From Wolfiporia cocos (taxonomy: Eukaryota > Basidiomycota > Agaricomycetes > Polyporales > Phaeolaceae), in NCBI GenBank assembly GCA_029448655.1, contig JACCLO010000013.1, forward strand, positions 1,922,001-1,986,000: DNA of 64,000 nucleotides. Direction: 5' to 3'. Shown one piece after another: positions 46,664-57,700 of this stretch. Every line of letters starts with the position of its first letter. Positions within the stretch are counted from its first letter, which is position 1. The notes under the pieces are model-generated. The model worked only from the letters and a program-made list of their open reading frames with translations. It searched no databases and was not told the DNA's origin. The position numbers and the translations under genes are program-made.

Positions 46664-48401
46664 TAGTGTTGCCGAAGTTCAGTTCAGAACCAAGGTTCAG
46701 AACCTGAACCACCGGAACCGAACCTAGGTTCAGGTTCAGTCCAGGTCCGGTTCAGGGTAGGATGTCAAGGTTCGGTTCTTGGTTCAGGGGGGCCATGGGT
46801 ACCCTTGAACCAGGTTCGAACCGGACTGAACCTTGAACCACTTAGCATTAACATATTCTTGGCAACTGCTGGTGGATAAGCATAAATTACAATCATATTC
46901 TTGCCATTTTTGCTATAGTATTGTTGCAGTAAGCTATGGATAACTGGTTTCACAATGGCAAGCATCAGCACTGATATACTCCAGTCTCCCAATATGGTGA
47001 GAGCTCAGCCCCATGTTGGAAGTACTGTGCTTTCTTTGGCACTGGGCTACATTCACTGCTGTCAGATGAAGTAAAAAATGTAGTTCACAATGTTTCACTT
47101 CATATCCATGAACCTAGGTTATATACAGAGCTGTCTAATAAGGTTTGTTATTAAGCTTTGCCTCAGGCTAATTCACACTCATTCTGCTCATGGATTCTGA
47201 TTACTGAACTGCTCAAACTTGCTGCCTTGAGTGACTATTGTGCATCAAAAGTTATGTTTTACCACTGTAAAGAAGACTAAGAGCCAATTTGGAATGTAGC
47301 AGCCCAATAGACACCAAACAGAGGCACTGCAGACCTTGAAGTTTGGTGTTGTCAGAAAAATACTTCCCTCGGGTTTCCCGGGCAGGTCAGGATGTGCCAC
47401 GATAGGTGAGGTGTTTAAGGGGTCGATGGCGAGCAATGTACCTAGGAGACACGCAGCTTGTAGCGATCCAAACGGCGGCGGCACGTTGAATGGATCAGGA
47501 ATAATAGAAATCAAATCAAAACATTGGTAACTGATTCCCTAAGTCCTGAGCAAACGCCTCGAGCACAGCTCTTCGTCTAACTTCGTCTTGGCAGTAATCA
47601 ATGTATTTTCTCGTATCTGCACATCGCCTAAATACATAGAGAGCTATAAGGTTTTCTACAACATTTTGAGTGCCCTAAAATTTGAGTATGCACCCTACAA
47701 GCTAGACAAGTCGGAGACGAACCCTGAAACAGTGAGGATTGTCCTGGAATACTAGAAAATTATTTTACGAGACCGATAGACCGTAGATCTAAGGTGGTGC
47801 GCAGAGGTTAGAGAGACAAGACATGGAAAAAGCTATAGGAAAGTAGTCGAGGTTGGGACAGACCTGTCTATGCTAGAGAGCCTAGAGAAATGTCGGATAG
47901 TACCTGTCTTTGACTAGATGAGCAGCCAGAGAGTGTCCGCAGGGCTTTTGCGACGTTCAGATTGTGCGCAAACCAGCGAAGGTTCAACGTTCACTGTGCG
48001 AGCACGATCGAGGTCGATCACGATCGGTCGAGCTGTGGCTAAACCACCTCGGATGGGCATAATGCCTCTGCCTACCAGCTGGCTTTCCGTGGTGCATTCT
48101 GCGTCATTTTGATGCGTGTTTGGTCGCGTCTCGGTGTTCTTACATGGTTCTAATGTCTATGGCACATTTATTTTGCAGCACATCGGTTACTCCAGTGGAC
48201 TCAAAATTATTTTTACATTCTAGAAAAGCAAGTCATTTAGTGGTTCGAACCTAGTTCGAACCATGAACCGAACCTGCTGAACCAGTTCAGCAGGTTCAGT
48301 CCAGGTTCAGGTTCAGGTTCAGGCTCCCTGCAGTCGGTTCAGTTCTAGGTTCAGCCCCAGACCCCCCTGAACCTGAACTGAACCGAACTTCGGCAACACT
48401 A
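46664..48401. mobile_element. hAT-like element with GGTTCA subterminal repeats
   Basis: The perfect 17-bp terminal inverted repeat TAGTGTTGCCGAAGTTC lies at 46664-46680 and inverted at 48385-48401. The 8-bp duplication CGCGTGAA borders it (46656-46663 and 48402-48409), the hAT hallmark. About 170 bp at each end is packed with GGTTCA/TGAACC units in both orientations. The core is 1.4 kb with no intact transposase. A minus-strand open frame (46765-46992) contains LLQQYYSK, faintly like a hAT transposase segment, but this is weak. The element is non-autonomous and lies 382 bp upstream of the OPT start. Confidence 0.88.
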
Positions 48402-48409
48402 CGCGTGAA

Positions 48410-49951
48410 TCGTGCACAGCGCTTTTCCGCATTTGGCAGTGGCAATTCACTGATCCGGCCTCAGACGCCCCATCATGCAATTTCGGCGCCCCGCCATCAC
48501 TCAGCCCATCACGCCTCTAGATAGATACCCTAGGCGCGCGTACACACGCCCGGGGTGGGGGCGCGCCGGTGCACCCACGCTGTCCGCGGACACTCGGCTG
48601 CTGCGCAGGAGCATGCCGGCGCAGATCTTCTAGTGGGGAGGACCCACCTGCACATGCGCATATACGATAGCTGTAGCTCTATGCCGAGGCTAGTGCGATA
48701 TCTTGAGCACCACCATGTCGTCGCCGTGGCGACTGCAATCTTCGCGACTGGGCGACTTTTATGTCGGTGTCTGATCTGGTATCAAGTCATCAACATGCGA
48801 AGGTGACCGGGTGTGCGTTATCTGAATCCGGCAGGAAGAGTGGGCACCGGGGTGTCGCGCGGCCGCCACATGCAGTTTGGTCCAGACCAAATCGCGGTCT
48901 CGCTGCCGCCGTCCGGGCCGCCGTTTACCGCGGTGTCCTGAGTGATGCCTTCACAGAGAAACTCAGGCCGCCTCGAGGCTCGCCTAAATCAAGATCCTAT
49001 GCAACATTCGCTGGTAATGCCCCTCGCGTTGACCTTTGCACACGTTTCTACTTTGACGGCTCCTACTCCTCAATCGGTTGCTGTCGTAATCAAGGCGATC
49101 AATACCACCAGCTATAGCACCGCCTGAATCCGTGAATTTATTCTGTTAGCTATCCAGTCCAACTCCTGTACAGAGAGTCCACGCGATAGCCTCACCGACG
49201 CTTCGACATCCTTCTTGCTTTGTGCCTGCTGCCTACTATGACCGCGTATGATACCCTTGACTACTACATAGTGCGTCATGCCCGTGTATATGTTCATCGA
49301 ACAATATACGCACGTCAGTCGCTATCATAACCGTCTGCTTTGCATCTCATCTGACTTAACAAATATCCAATGTCATCTCTGCACGAGACAGCCCTCACGC
49401 TCTGTGCATCCTGGTCCGGCATAGCGGCTGCCTCTCCTGGCCATGGCAGCCGCTCCAAATCGCCGATCAAGTAGCGCCCCGCATTTGTTCCGCACACTGC
49501 TATTTGCACTTCTCTGTGCAGTGTGCCTCTGCTCGCTAGTATGTCTGCGCTCTTTTTACGAAGCTCGCCGCTCCACATTCCCTCACATCGGCATACTGGA
49601 ATCGCCTCCCCTGATGCTCAACCTGGGTCACTCATGCCCCGAATGTCATCAGCAAACCGCGAGAAAGCAGATAAGCATAGATAAGCATCGTCAGTCTTGT
49701 GAATGTAGCCAGACTGGCAATAGGCAGGTAAAATGTATTTGGACTTTTGGTGGACTGGGAAATATTGGGGCATCTGGTGAATTATCACAAACTTACAGGA
49801 GCCTCTGGCCCAGACTATTAAGGAATGATCATTTGCAGTGAGAATCCAATGTATTTAGAAATATCCAGATGTATTGGATACATCTGAATATAGTGCAAGC
49901 CATAAAGTACATTAGGATACATCATAAATGCCTGTACAACATATCTAATAT
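48410..49951. other. No supported gene
   Basis: Short overlapping frames occur (48555-49127 plus, 49112-49297 minus, 49443-49841 plus). None has recognisable motifs. CpG is normal up to about 49.7 kb and then falls sharply at the edge of the repeat block. Confidence 0.4.
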
Positions 49952-50265
49952 ACAGCGACCCACAAAACTGTTGCAACGTTTGCAACATTTTCATTCCCTG
50001 GTCCATATCTCAGGAATATCTACTCCAAACCAGACTAATAGGACCTCATTTGAAAGCCATGCTTCTCAGCCTTCATTTGGGCCCATGATCATTATGTAAC
50101 CATTTCTATATCAGGAAATATCAGCCACTTTCTCAGACATAGCATTGCAATGGTTTTGTGGCTGATAGCTTTGGGAGTATAAAAGGCTTATAATGGCCAG
50201 TGATAGGGCCCATACTCACAGGTGGTATTTTATATCAGTACTTATGCAGAGTATCTTCCATTTGG

Positions 50266-50808
50266 TGTTACTATCCACGCAGAAACTACTGAATATCTTT
50301 TGCTGATGCCTCACTGGAGGAAGGGACTTAGCGTTCAACCACTTTATCGTGTGTCTACTTCTAGGGATCCCCACTCAACCAGTGACCCTCATTTCATGTA
50401 TAACAACCCTATGCCCATGGTCTTGCGACGTATCAGGTTCTAGTTGATATCTTGTGTCTAACCACGGGACTTCTATGTTTCAGCCACTGTTGCGCTCAAC
50501 TGCAACACTTCATACTTGTTATCTTAGCACGCTAGCCTTATGGACTTAGTGGTAGCAGTACCAAGGACACTATGACCCCAATTACAGAATTGTAGTATAA
50601 AACCTGATGTAAATACTGGTCGAGTTCCTCAGCTCAACCTTGTTGAATTACAAGGATCTTATACTCATTCTCAAAGGCTTGAGCAATTAAGCCTACAGCT
50701 TGTATATTGACGCTCTGACTCTGCCAAGTCCGACAAGTAGTGCACTACTTAATACGCTGAGTAACTCGACTTAGTTATTTCAGCTGAATGGATATTCGAT
50801 CCGTAACA
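50266..50808 (-). repeat. Solo LTR, TGTTAC family, reversed
   Basis: It runs from TGTTACTATCC to CGATCCGTAACA on the plus strand; the minus strand starts TGTTACGGATCGAATATCC like the copies at 16080 and 52623. The direct repeat TTTGG lies at 50261-50265 and 50809-50813. It is nested in the left arm of the foldback element. Confidence 0.9.
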
Positions 50809-51893
50809 TTTGGTACCTCATTGATGCATCAAACCCACTCCTCACAAATCAACAAAGAAAATGGTGCCATTGGATAACCTCCAGTGCTTCACTTGCCAAT
50901 TACTGAGTTGAAGTATGGTGTATATGGTTTGATGTGACCAATATTACATTAAAGCTTCATCTGTATAGCAGAGACATCATATTTAATCCCTTCCTCTGCA
51001 GCAGTGAAGGTTATTTTGTGATGGATTCCCATGCTTTTGTGGTGTTTCCCTGGGATATTCAACAATAACCTCAGGTAGGGCCATGTCAATTTGTCATAAA
51101 TAGCTGCACATGTTAGTATGATGTCTCTGGATGGGTATCTGCAAGATTAACATGATATGAAAGTCCACAACACATCAATTTTCACCTCAAATATACAGCT
51201 TCTCATATATCTGCTTTGGTCCATGCTATATCCTGATACCCAGCAAACATAACACCTTCACAGTGGCTTAGAATGATAAATAGCAACTCAAATCGATTAT
51301 ATCTACATTGCAAGGTTATGTCTGACTAGAGCTGACTTTGTATACATTCACCTCATCTGACCCCTAAGCCATGAATCATTTGTAGGTCAAATATGACATG
51401 TCATGTGCTTTCACATGATGGCAGTGTTGCAGATACCTATCCAGAGACATCATACTAACATGTGCAGCTATTTATGACAAATTGACATGGCCCTACCTGA
51501 GGTTATTGTTGAATATTCCAGGGAAACACCACAAAAGCATGGGAATCCATCACAAAATAACCTTCACTGCTGCAGAGGAAGGGATTAAATATGATGTCTC
51601 TGCTATACAGATGAAGCTTTAATGTAATATTGGTCACATCAAACCATATACACCATACTTCAACTCAGTAATTGGCAAGTGAAGCACTGGAGGTTATCCA
51701 ATGGCACCATTTTCTTTGTTGATTTGTGAGGAGTGATTGAAGTGGGCTTGATGCATCAATGAGGTACCAAATGGAAGATACTCTGCATAAGTACTGATAT
51801 AAAATACCACCTGTGAGTATGGGCTCTATCACTGGCCATTATAAGCCACTTATACTTCCAAAGCTGTCAGCCACAGAACCATTGCAGGGCTAT

Positions 51894-52391
51894 TGTCACA
51901 GTTTTACTGTGGCATGGTAGAATATTACCCCTCCCCCATCATGAACTCATGACTTCAAGTATTCCATCACCTGACTTATGATTAGATTGATGTGTGGTAG
52001 TAGCTAGATAAGATAACCCATTAGTAATGTGACGTATATGTAAGCATTCTATAGTTTACCTTAGCACTGTGCATGGGGCCAGTTCAGGGTAAACACTTAT
52101 GTAGTAGTGTGCTTGCATGTATATATACTAGTATCATCTGGGGCATACACCTCAGACTGTTCAATGTATCTATAGGGGTGTGTCCCTCTCTACTCTGCCA
52201 CTCTCTGCTGCTGTGACTAGCCTCGCTAGCCTGAGACCTCGACATTTGCTCTCTACCTCTCAAGCCAACCCCTGGGCATTAGAGTGGTAGCCTGTCACTG
52301 CAAGGACCTTAGGAGATGGGTGCAGGCATTGGATGTTGGGTGGTTAGCCATAGGACCGGTAGTTGGGGATGGGGTCACAGGTACTTTGACA
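51894..52391 (+). repeat. Solo LTR, TGTCAC family
   Basis: It starts TGTCACAG and ends CTTTGACA. GCTAT is duplicated at 51889-51893 and 52392-52396. The hairpin TCTGGGG/CCTCAGA (52137-52156 region) keeps pairing through one G-U pair; the loop is CATACA-like. It is nested in the right arm of the foldback element. Confidence 0.9.
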
Positions 52392-52622
52392 GCTATGTCT
52401 GAAATAGTGGCTGATATTTCTTGATATAGAAATGGTTACATAATGATCATGGGCCAAAATGAAAGCTAGAAGCATGGATTTCAGATGAGGTCCTAATAGT
52501 CTGGTTTGGAGTAGATGATCCTGAGATATGGACCAGGGAATGAAAGTGTTGCAAACATTGCAACAGTTTTGTGGGTCACTGTATATTGAGTAATGTATCT
52601 GCCACACTAAGCATCCAGGTTT

Positions 52623-53159
52623 TGTTACGGATCGAATATCCGCTTCAGCTGAAATAACTAAGTTGAGTTACTCAGCGTATCGAATAGCGTACTATTCGTT
52701 GGACTCCGCAGAGTCGAGCGTCGATATACTGGCTGCGGGCTTAATTGCTTAAGCCTTTGAGAACGAGTATAAGATCCTTGTGATTCAACAAGGTCGAGCT
52801 GAGGGACTCGACCAGTATTTACAGCAGAGTCTTTATACTACGTTTCTGTAACCGGGGTCATAGTGTCCTTGGTACTGCTACCATTAAGTTCATAAGGTTA
52901 GTACGCTACGATAACTAAGCTGAAACGCTGCGGTTGGGTGCAACAGTGGGTGAAACACAGAAGCACAGTGGTTAGACACCAGATATCCGCTAGAGTCTGA
53001 TACGTTACGGGACTATGGGCATAGGGTTGTTGTACATGAAACGAGGGTTGCTGGTTGAGCAGAGAACCCTAGAAATAAACGCACGGCGATGCGGTTGAAC
53101 GCTAAGTCCTCCTCCCTAGCGAGGCATTGAAGATATACGAAATTGTACAGACCATAACA
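52623..53159 (+). repeat. Solo LTR, TGTTAC family
   Basis: It starts TGTTACGGATCGAATATCC and ends ACCATAACA, collinear with the copy at 16080. The flanks (GGTTT and GAACA) do not match, so the target duplication is lost or the copy arose by recombination. Confidence 0.82.
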
Positions 53160-53578
53160 GAACACATTCATATTAGACCCTCAATTGACAATTTGAATAG
53201 TGTATCTGAAATAGTTATGTGTCTTACAGAATGTACAGTGCAGTGGTGATATGAGATTTGGACAATCTGGTGGCTGCTGCAGAAATCCAAAGATGTCAGG
53301 ACATAATCCACATGCTTGGCTTACCCTCTCATTTGGCAAAATGCAAGATCAGATTTATCTTTATGCTATATAACATCCCACATAGTGATTGCATCATGGA
53401 TGAGACTCATGCATACAAGTTTCCCACCACCTCACACATTGTGCACAATTCCTAAGCCATTCCTGCTACTAGTGTGGCTGTTGAATGTTGAACACCGATT
53501 TTTTCCTCACATCAGCCAAGTGCTGATACCTGTAGCATGTCATTAAAGGAAGAGACAATCTCCATAGCTATATGGGCA
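53160..53578. other. No supported gene
   Basis: This is CpG-poor sequence with two short open frames lacking recognisable motifs. Confidence 0.4.
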
Positions 53579-54472
53579 TGTCACAAATCTTGTGACCCTA
53601 ACATCCCATCACCAATATCCCATACCCTAGCTCCCAGAGGGACTCCTAGTCATCCTACTGCTAGGTGGTTCACCAGAAAGTCAAGAGTCTAAGTAGAGGA
53701 ATGCCGCATACAGGGGTAGTAAAGTGAAGAGTTGGGAGCAATCGCCCCATAGTCAAATTGATAAGTCTGAGGTGTGAAGCCTCAGACTGCCTGGTATATA
53801 TACATATTTGGAAATCTTGTACTACTGGTAGAAGTGTCTACCCTAAATGTAGCTGGTCTGTGTGCATATGTCATAATTGCCTGTAATGGCATCATAATGG
53901 TGTGATAGTGGTGCAATCAGGTACCTTTGTCTATCTTTAGCCTGGTTTGTAAGGTAAATGCTATTGTTAGCATTGGTTGGTAAGTAATGACCTCATAACC
54001 TCATCATAGGTGATGTCATAGTGGTTCTATGGTCTAGAATGTGATGTCATATAGTTCTGGCCTCTTTGATATATGTGGGAGGGGTAACTATGTAGATAGG
54101 CTACAGCCTTATGATTGGCCATGCTAGCTATAGGCTTCTAAATATAGGCCTGATGTCATAGACTGGGCCAGTATGGGCCCTGATGTCATAATGATTGGGA
54201 TTGTCCTGGTTACTGATGTTGTCATGCCCCTGGGGGCCTGTGATGACTAACTCCTTAACTAGATAAGATCTTGAGCACCTGACAAGGTGCCTGTGGTGGT
54301 GCCTAGTGCTGCTATCTAATCTAGAAACTTGGTAGGTCACGTGGCCTCAATTCAGTAGGTCACATGATCTGATAACTTTTGAGATGCAGTAGCGCCTTCA
54401 GTCCTAAGCCTGATACCCAAATATAGGGGTCTAGAGAGCTAAAATAGGGGCTGCACGAATAAATCTGTGACA
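53579..54472 (-). repeat. Solo LTR, TGTCAC family, reversed and long
   Basis: On the minus strand it starts TGTCACAGATTTATTCG. GGGCA is duplicated at 53574-53578 and 54473-54477. The hairpin AGTCTGAGG/CCTCAGACT (53764-53788) follows a TATA-like ATGTATATATA on the minus strand. At 894 bp it is longer than its relatives. The extra part (about 53990-54200) has several TGATGTCATA-like words and may be an insertion or expansion. Confidence 0.85.
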
Positions 54473-54730
54473 GGGCAAAGCAATGGCTATGCCAAGATGT
54501 CTAAAAAATCTACCGTACAAAAACCATGTAAACCATGTATATACCATATGCCATATATTTACCGATTTTCTGTACATGTAGTTAATATGTTTGGAGCCTT
54601 ACTCCTTGTAGCCAAGATCATGATCAAATGTGAAGACAATGCATACATTGCTATGAGCAAGGTGTGCAACATGCAACTTCCAAATTGTTAGTCATACTAT
54701 CAGCTCTACAGCATTAATGCTACACATTCA

Positions 54731-57700
54731 TCAAATTCCAATTAATGCACACATCTGTGTTACATGCCAAAGATGTTGTTCAAGAGTATACATGATGATT
54801 ATGATGCTGTGAGGTGGAGAGGTTGTGATCCTGAATCCATGTGAGTATATATATGATGTTTGAATCTGGAAGTACTCACATGCATGTGTTAACAAATCTG
54901 ATAGATTGAGAATGATGACTATGCCTGAATCTGACCCATATGCATACATTGCTCTGTGGCATGCCTCTGGCTGCCAGTCTTGACCAGGCCTTCTTACCTG
55001 AGGAATCCAGTAAATCCTCCTCTGTGTGTCTCTATCCATGACCCATCCATCATGCTCATACAGCCACAGATTGGGCTCTGCTTGTGAAACACCCCAGTCA
55101 TTTGCTGCAAAGTCCAGAGCTTCCCAGTCTTTGCATGACCAAATCATGGGACTGGTACCTAGGTCAAAATGTGCATACAGCTGACTGCTATCTGGAGAGA
55201 ATTCAAGGTAATTGACCCATTCATTATCCTTTATGGTGAGTGGGATCTCTTGGATGAGCACATAATTGGTGGCTGACCAGATCCCTATGGTGGTATCACC
55301 ATTGGCTGCCAGCATCATGCCATTTGGTGAGAATGCCACTCTGTGAACCATGCCACCTTCCCACTTGACAGGATGTCCCACCCACCCTGCACTGAGAGTG
55401 GCCATTGCACTGCTGGATGACTGAAATTGTGAGGCATCATAGTGTGCATCAGATGACCCTCCACTTGGCCCCTGATTGTCACTATACCAGATTATGATGC
55501 TTCCATCTCTTGCACCTGTGGCCAGCTGTGCTCCATCATGTGAAAATCCCACAGCCACAACCTCATCTGCATGCCCCATCAACTGTGAGTTGGACTGCTT
55601 TGCAATGGCTTGGAGGTCCCATACACGGACAGTCCCATCAATCGAGCCAGATGCAAGACGGTCGCCTTTGGGTGAGAACCCAACGGACCATACCTCTCCA
55701 GAATGTCCCCTGAGGATGGCGAGGGTGGCCCCGGATTGCGCATCCCACAAATGGATGCTGCAATCGTCTGACGCTGAGGCAATAAGGTCACCTTTGGAGG
55801 AAATTGCGACCGAATTGACTTCGTCGGTGTGACCTTCTAATGTTTGCATGCACTGTGCTGACGTTGCATCCCAGATGCGGATTGTCTTGTCCTTAGAGCC
55901 GGAGGCAATTTTGGCTCCATCTGGGAAGAAGACAGCGGACCGCACCGCGTCGGTGTGGCCAGTGAATGTAGCTTTGGGATCAAGAGAATGTGCATCCCAT
56001 GTCCGGACGAGCCCATCGCTCGATGCTGTGACAATGCGTGCACCGTCTGGCGAGTACGCCACAGAGCTTGCACTGGTGTGTTTACCCACAATAGCTGATT
56101 GTAGACATTCACCGGTGATTGGATCCCATATATGCAGCATTGCCTCCACCAATGTTGAAGCCTGCTGCTCCACATCCACATCGGAGCCCATTTTCGGTGC
56201 TGCGGCAATGGTGCACTTGGTGTTAGTGCGGGAGCAGGTGACAACAGTACGTCCATCTGGTGAGTATGCAATACACCTGACTGCCTCAATGCGTACAGCA
56301 TCCTCCGGAAGCCGCAACGCTTTGGTAAGAGCTCCCGAAGCCGTGCTCCATATGTTGATCTCGCCGTTGAAGGAGCCGGAAGCAGCGAACAGGTTGCCAG
56401 GAGAGACGGCTACTGAGTACACCCCGATCGTATGACCGCGCATCGTGATTAAAGTGGTACCCGACACTGCATCGAACATTCGAACCGTTTTGTCAGGGGA
56501 TGTAGATGCGATCCATCGGCCATTTGGTGAGAATGTCACACTATTCACAGGACCAGTATGATCTCCTATCACACGGAGGCATGCATCCCATTGCTGACGT
56601 CGAGGAGAGAGGAGGGAAACGGGCAGAATCTCATTCGCGTACGTCCGGTACATCTCACAATCCGGTGCAAATAGAAGGCAGTGATAGATCGACCCTGGAC
56701 ATGCAGCGATGTCGGTGAAATATTCCAGGGAGAAACGATAGGCGTCATCTAAGAGTGCAGAGGCGGATGAATCTGTAGAACGCTGTATTGAATGGTAAGA
56801 TCAGGGTCGGTACCTTTGACGAGCAGATTGAAGTCAAGTTCCTCACTCACCTTACACCAAGCGCGGACATCAGGCAAGACATATGCGGCTGTGTCAAGCC
56901 TGTCGAGGATGCTCAACACCTCCAGCCAATGCAGTAACTGGGTTTGGCCAAAGTTCTTCACCATCCTCGTGAGCTCTTCATTGGGCTCGGAGCCGGATAG
57001 ATGGGTCGCCCAGTGTCTGGCAGCGTATTGCACATGCATAGGTATATTGTCCTGAATGCGCTCCTGTAGGTCGTTGACAGAAGCTATGGGTGTCATGGTA
57101 TCAACTAATTGCAGGATATTTCTGCGCAGGCTGTGAGGAGCAGTGAGAATCCTGAGACACGCAGCCGCCAACTGTCCATGGTACGCCTTTTCCGAAATGT
57201 AATAGTCAGGGTTGGTGCATCGCAATGGATCAATGAGGAACTGGGGAAAGCTAGCATGTAGTGGCCGTATAGGCTGGTCGGTTCCTGGGCTATATAACAC
57301 CACAGAACCAAGTTTAGACAATATGGACTCGATGTCGTCTTGAGATATATTGAGAAGGGATCGCATACTGGCTTCGTTGAGATGATCCTGAAGCAATGCG
57401 ATCGCACCTAAGATGGCTAAAGCTAGAGAATGGTCGTTCTTCCTCCGCTTCAGAAACGACGATGGAAGGGCCGCGGCTAGAACGACCAGGTAGAGATTGT
57501 CCAGTTCGCTCAACGTAACCTGCTTACCCACTGACAGCAAATCGTCTGTGAGCTCGGCGATGCGCTTGGGTCGTGACTCCTCGCGGATGGTCCTAATTAC
57601 GGTTGATGCATAGATGAACAATCCATGCGCGGACTTGGTCAGGTCATCAATCACAGTGGGTCGCAACGTCAGAACCTCGTTGAATTGTGGCAAGGAAAAC

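Larger units (their letters stand above)
49954..52581. mobile_element. Foldback element with mariner-type ends
   Basis: TA dinucleotides (49952-49953 and 52582-52583) border an element whose ends read CAGYGACCCACAAAACTG, like the Tc1/mariner at 4790. Nearly all of it is one long inverted repeat: left arm 49954-51144, right arm 51428-52581, loop about 283 bp. Leaving out two solo LTRs (50266-50808 in the left arm, 51894-52391 in the right), each arm is about 650 bp, and the two look highly similar by eye. No transposase is encoded. CpG is almost absent. Confidence 0.88.
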
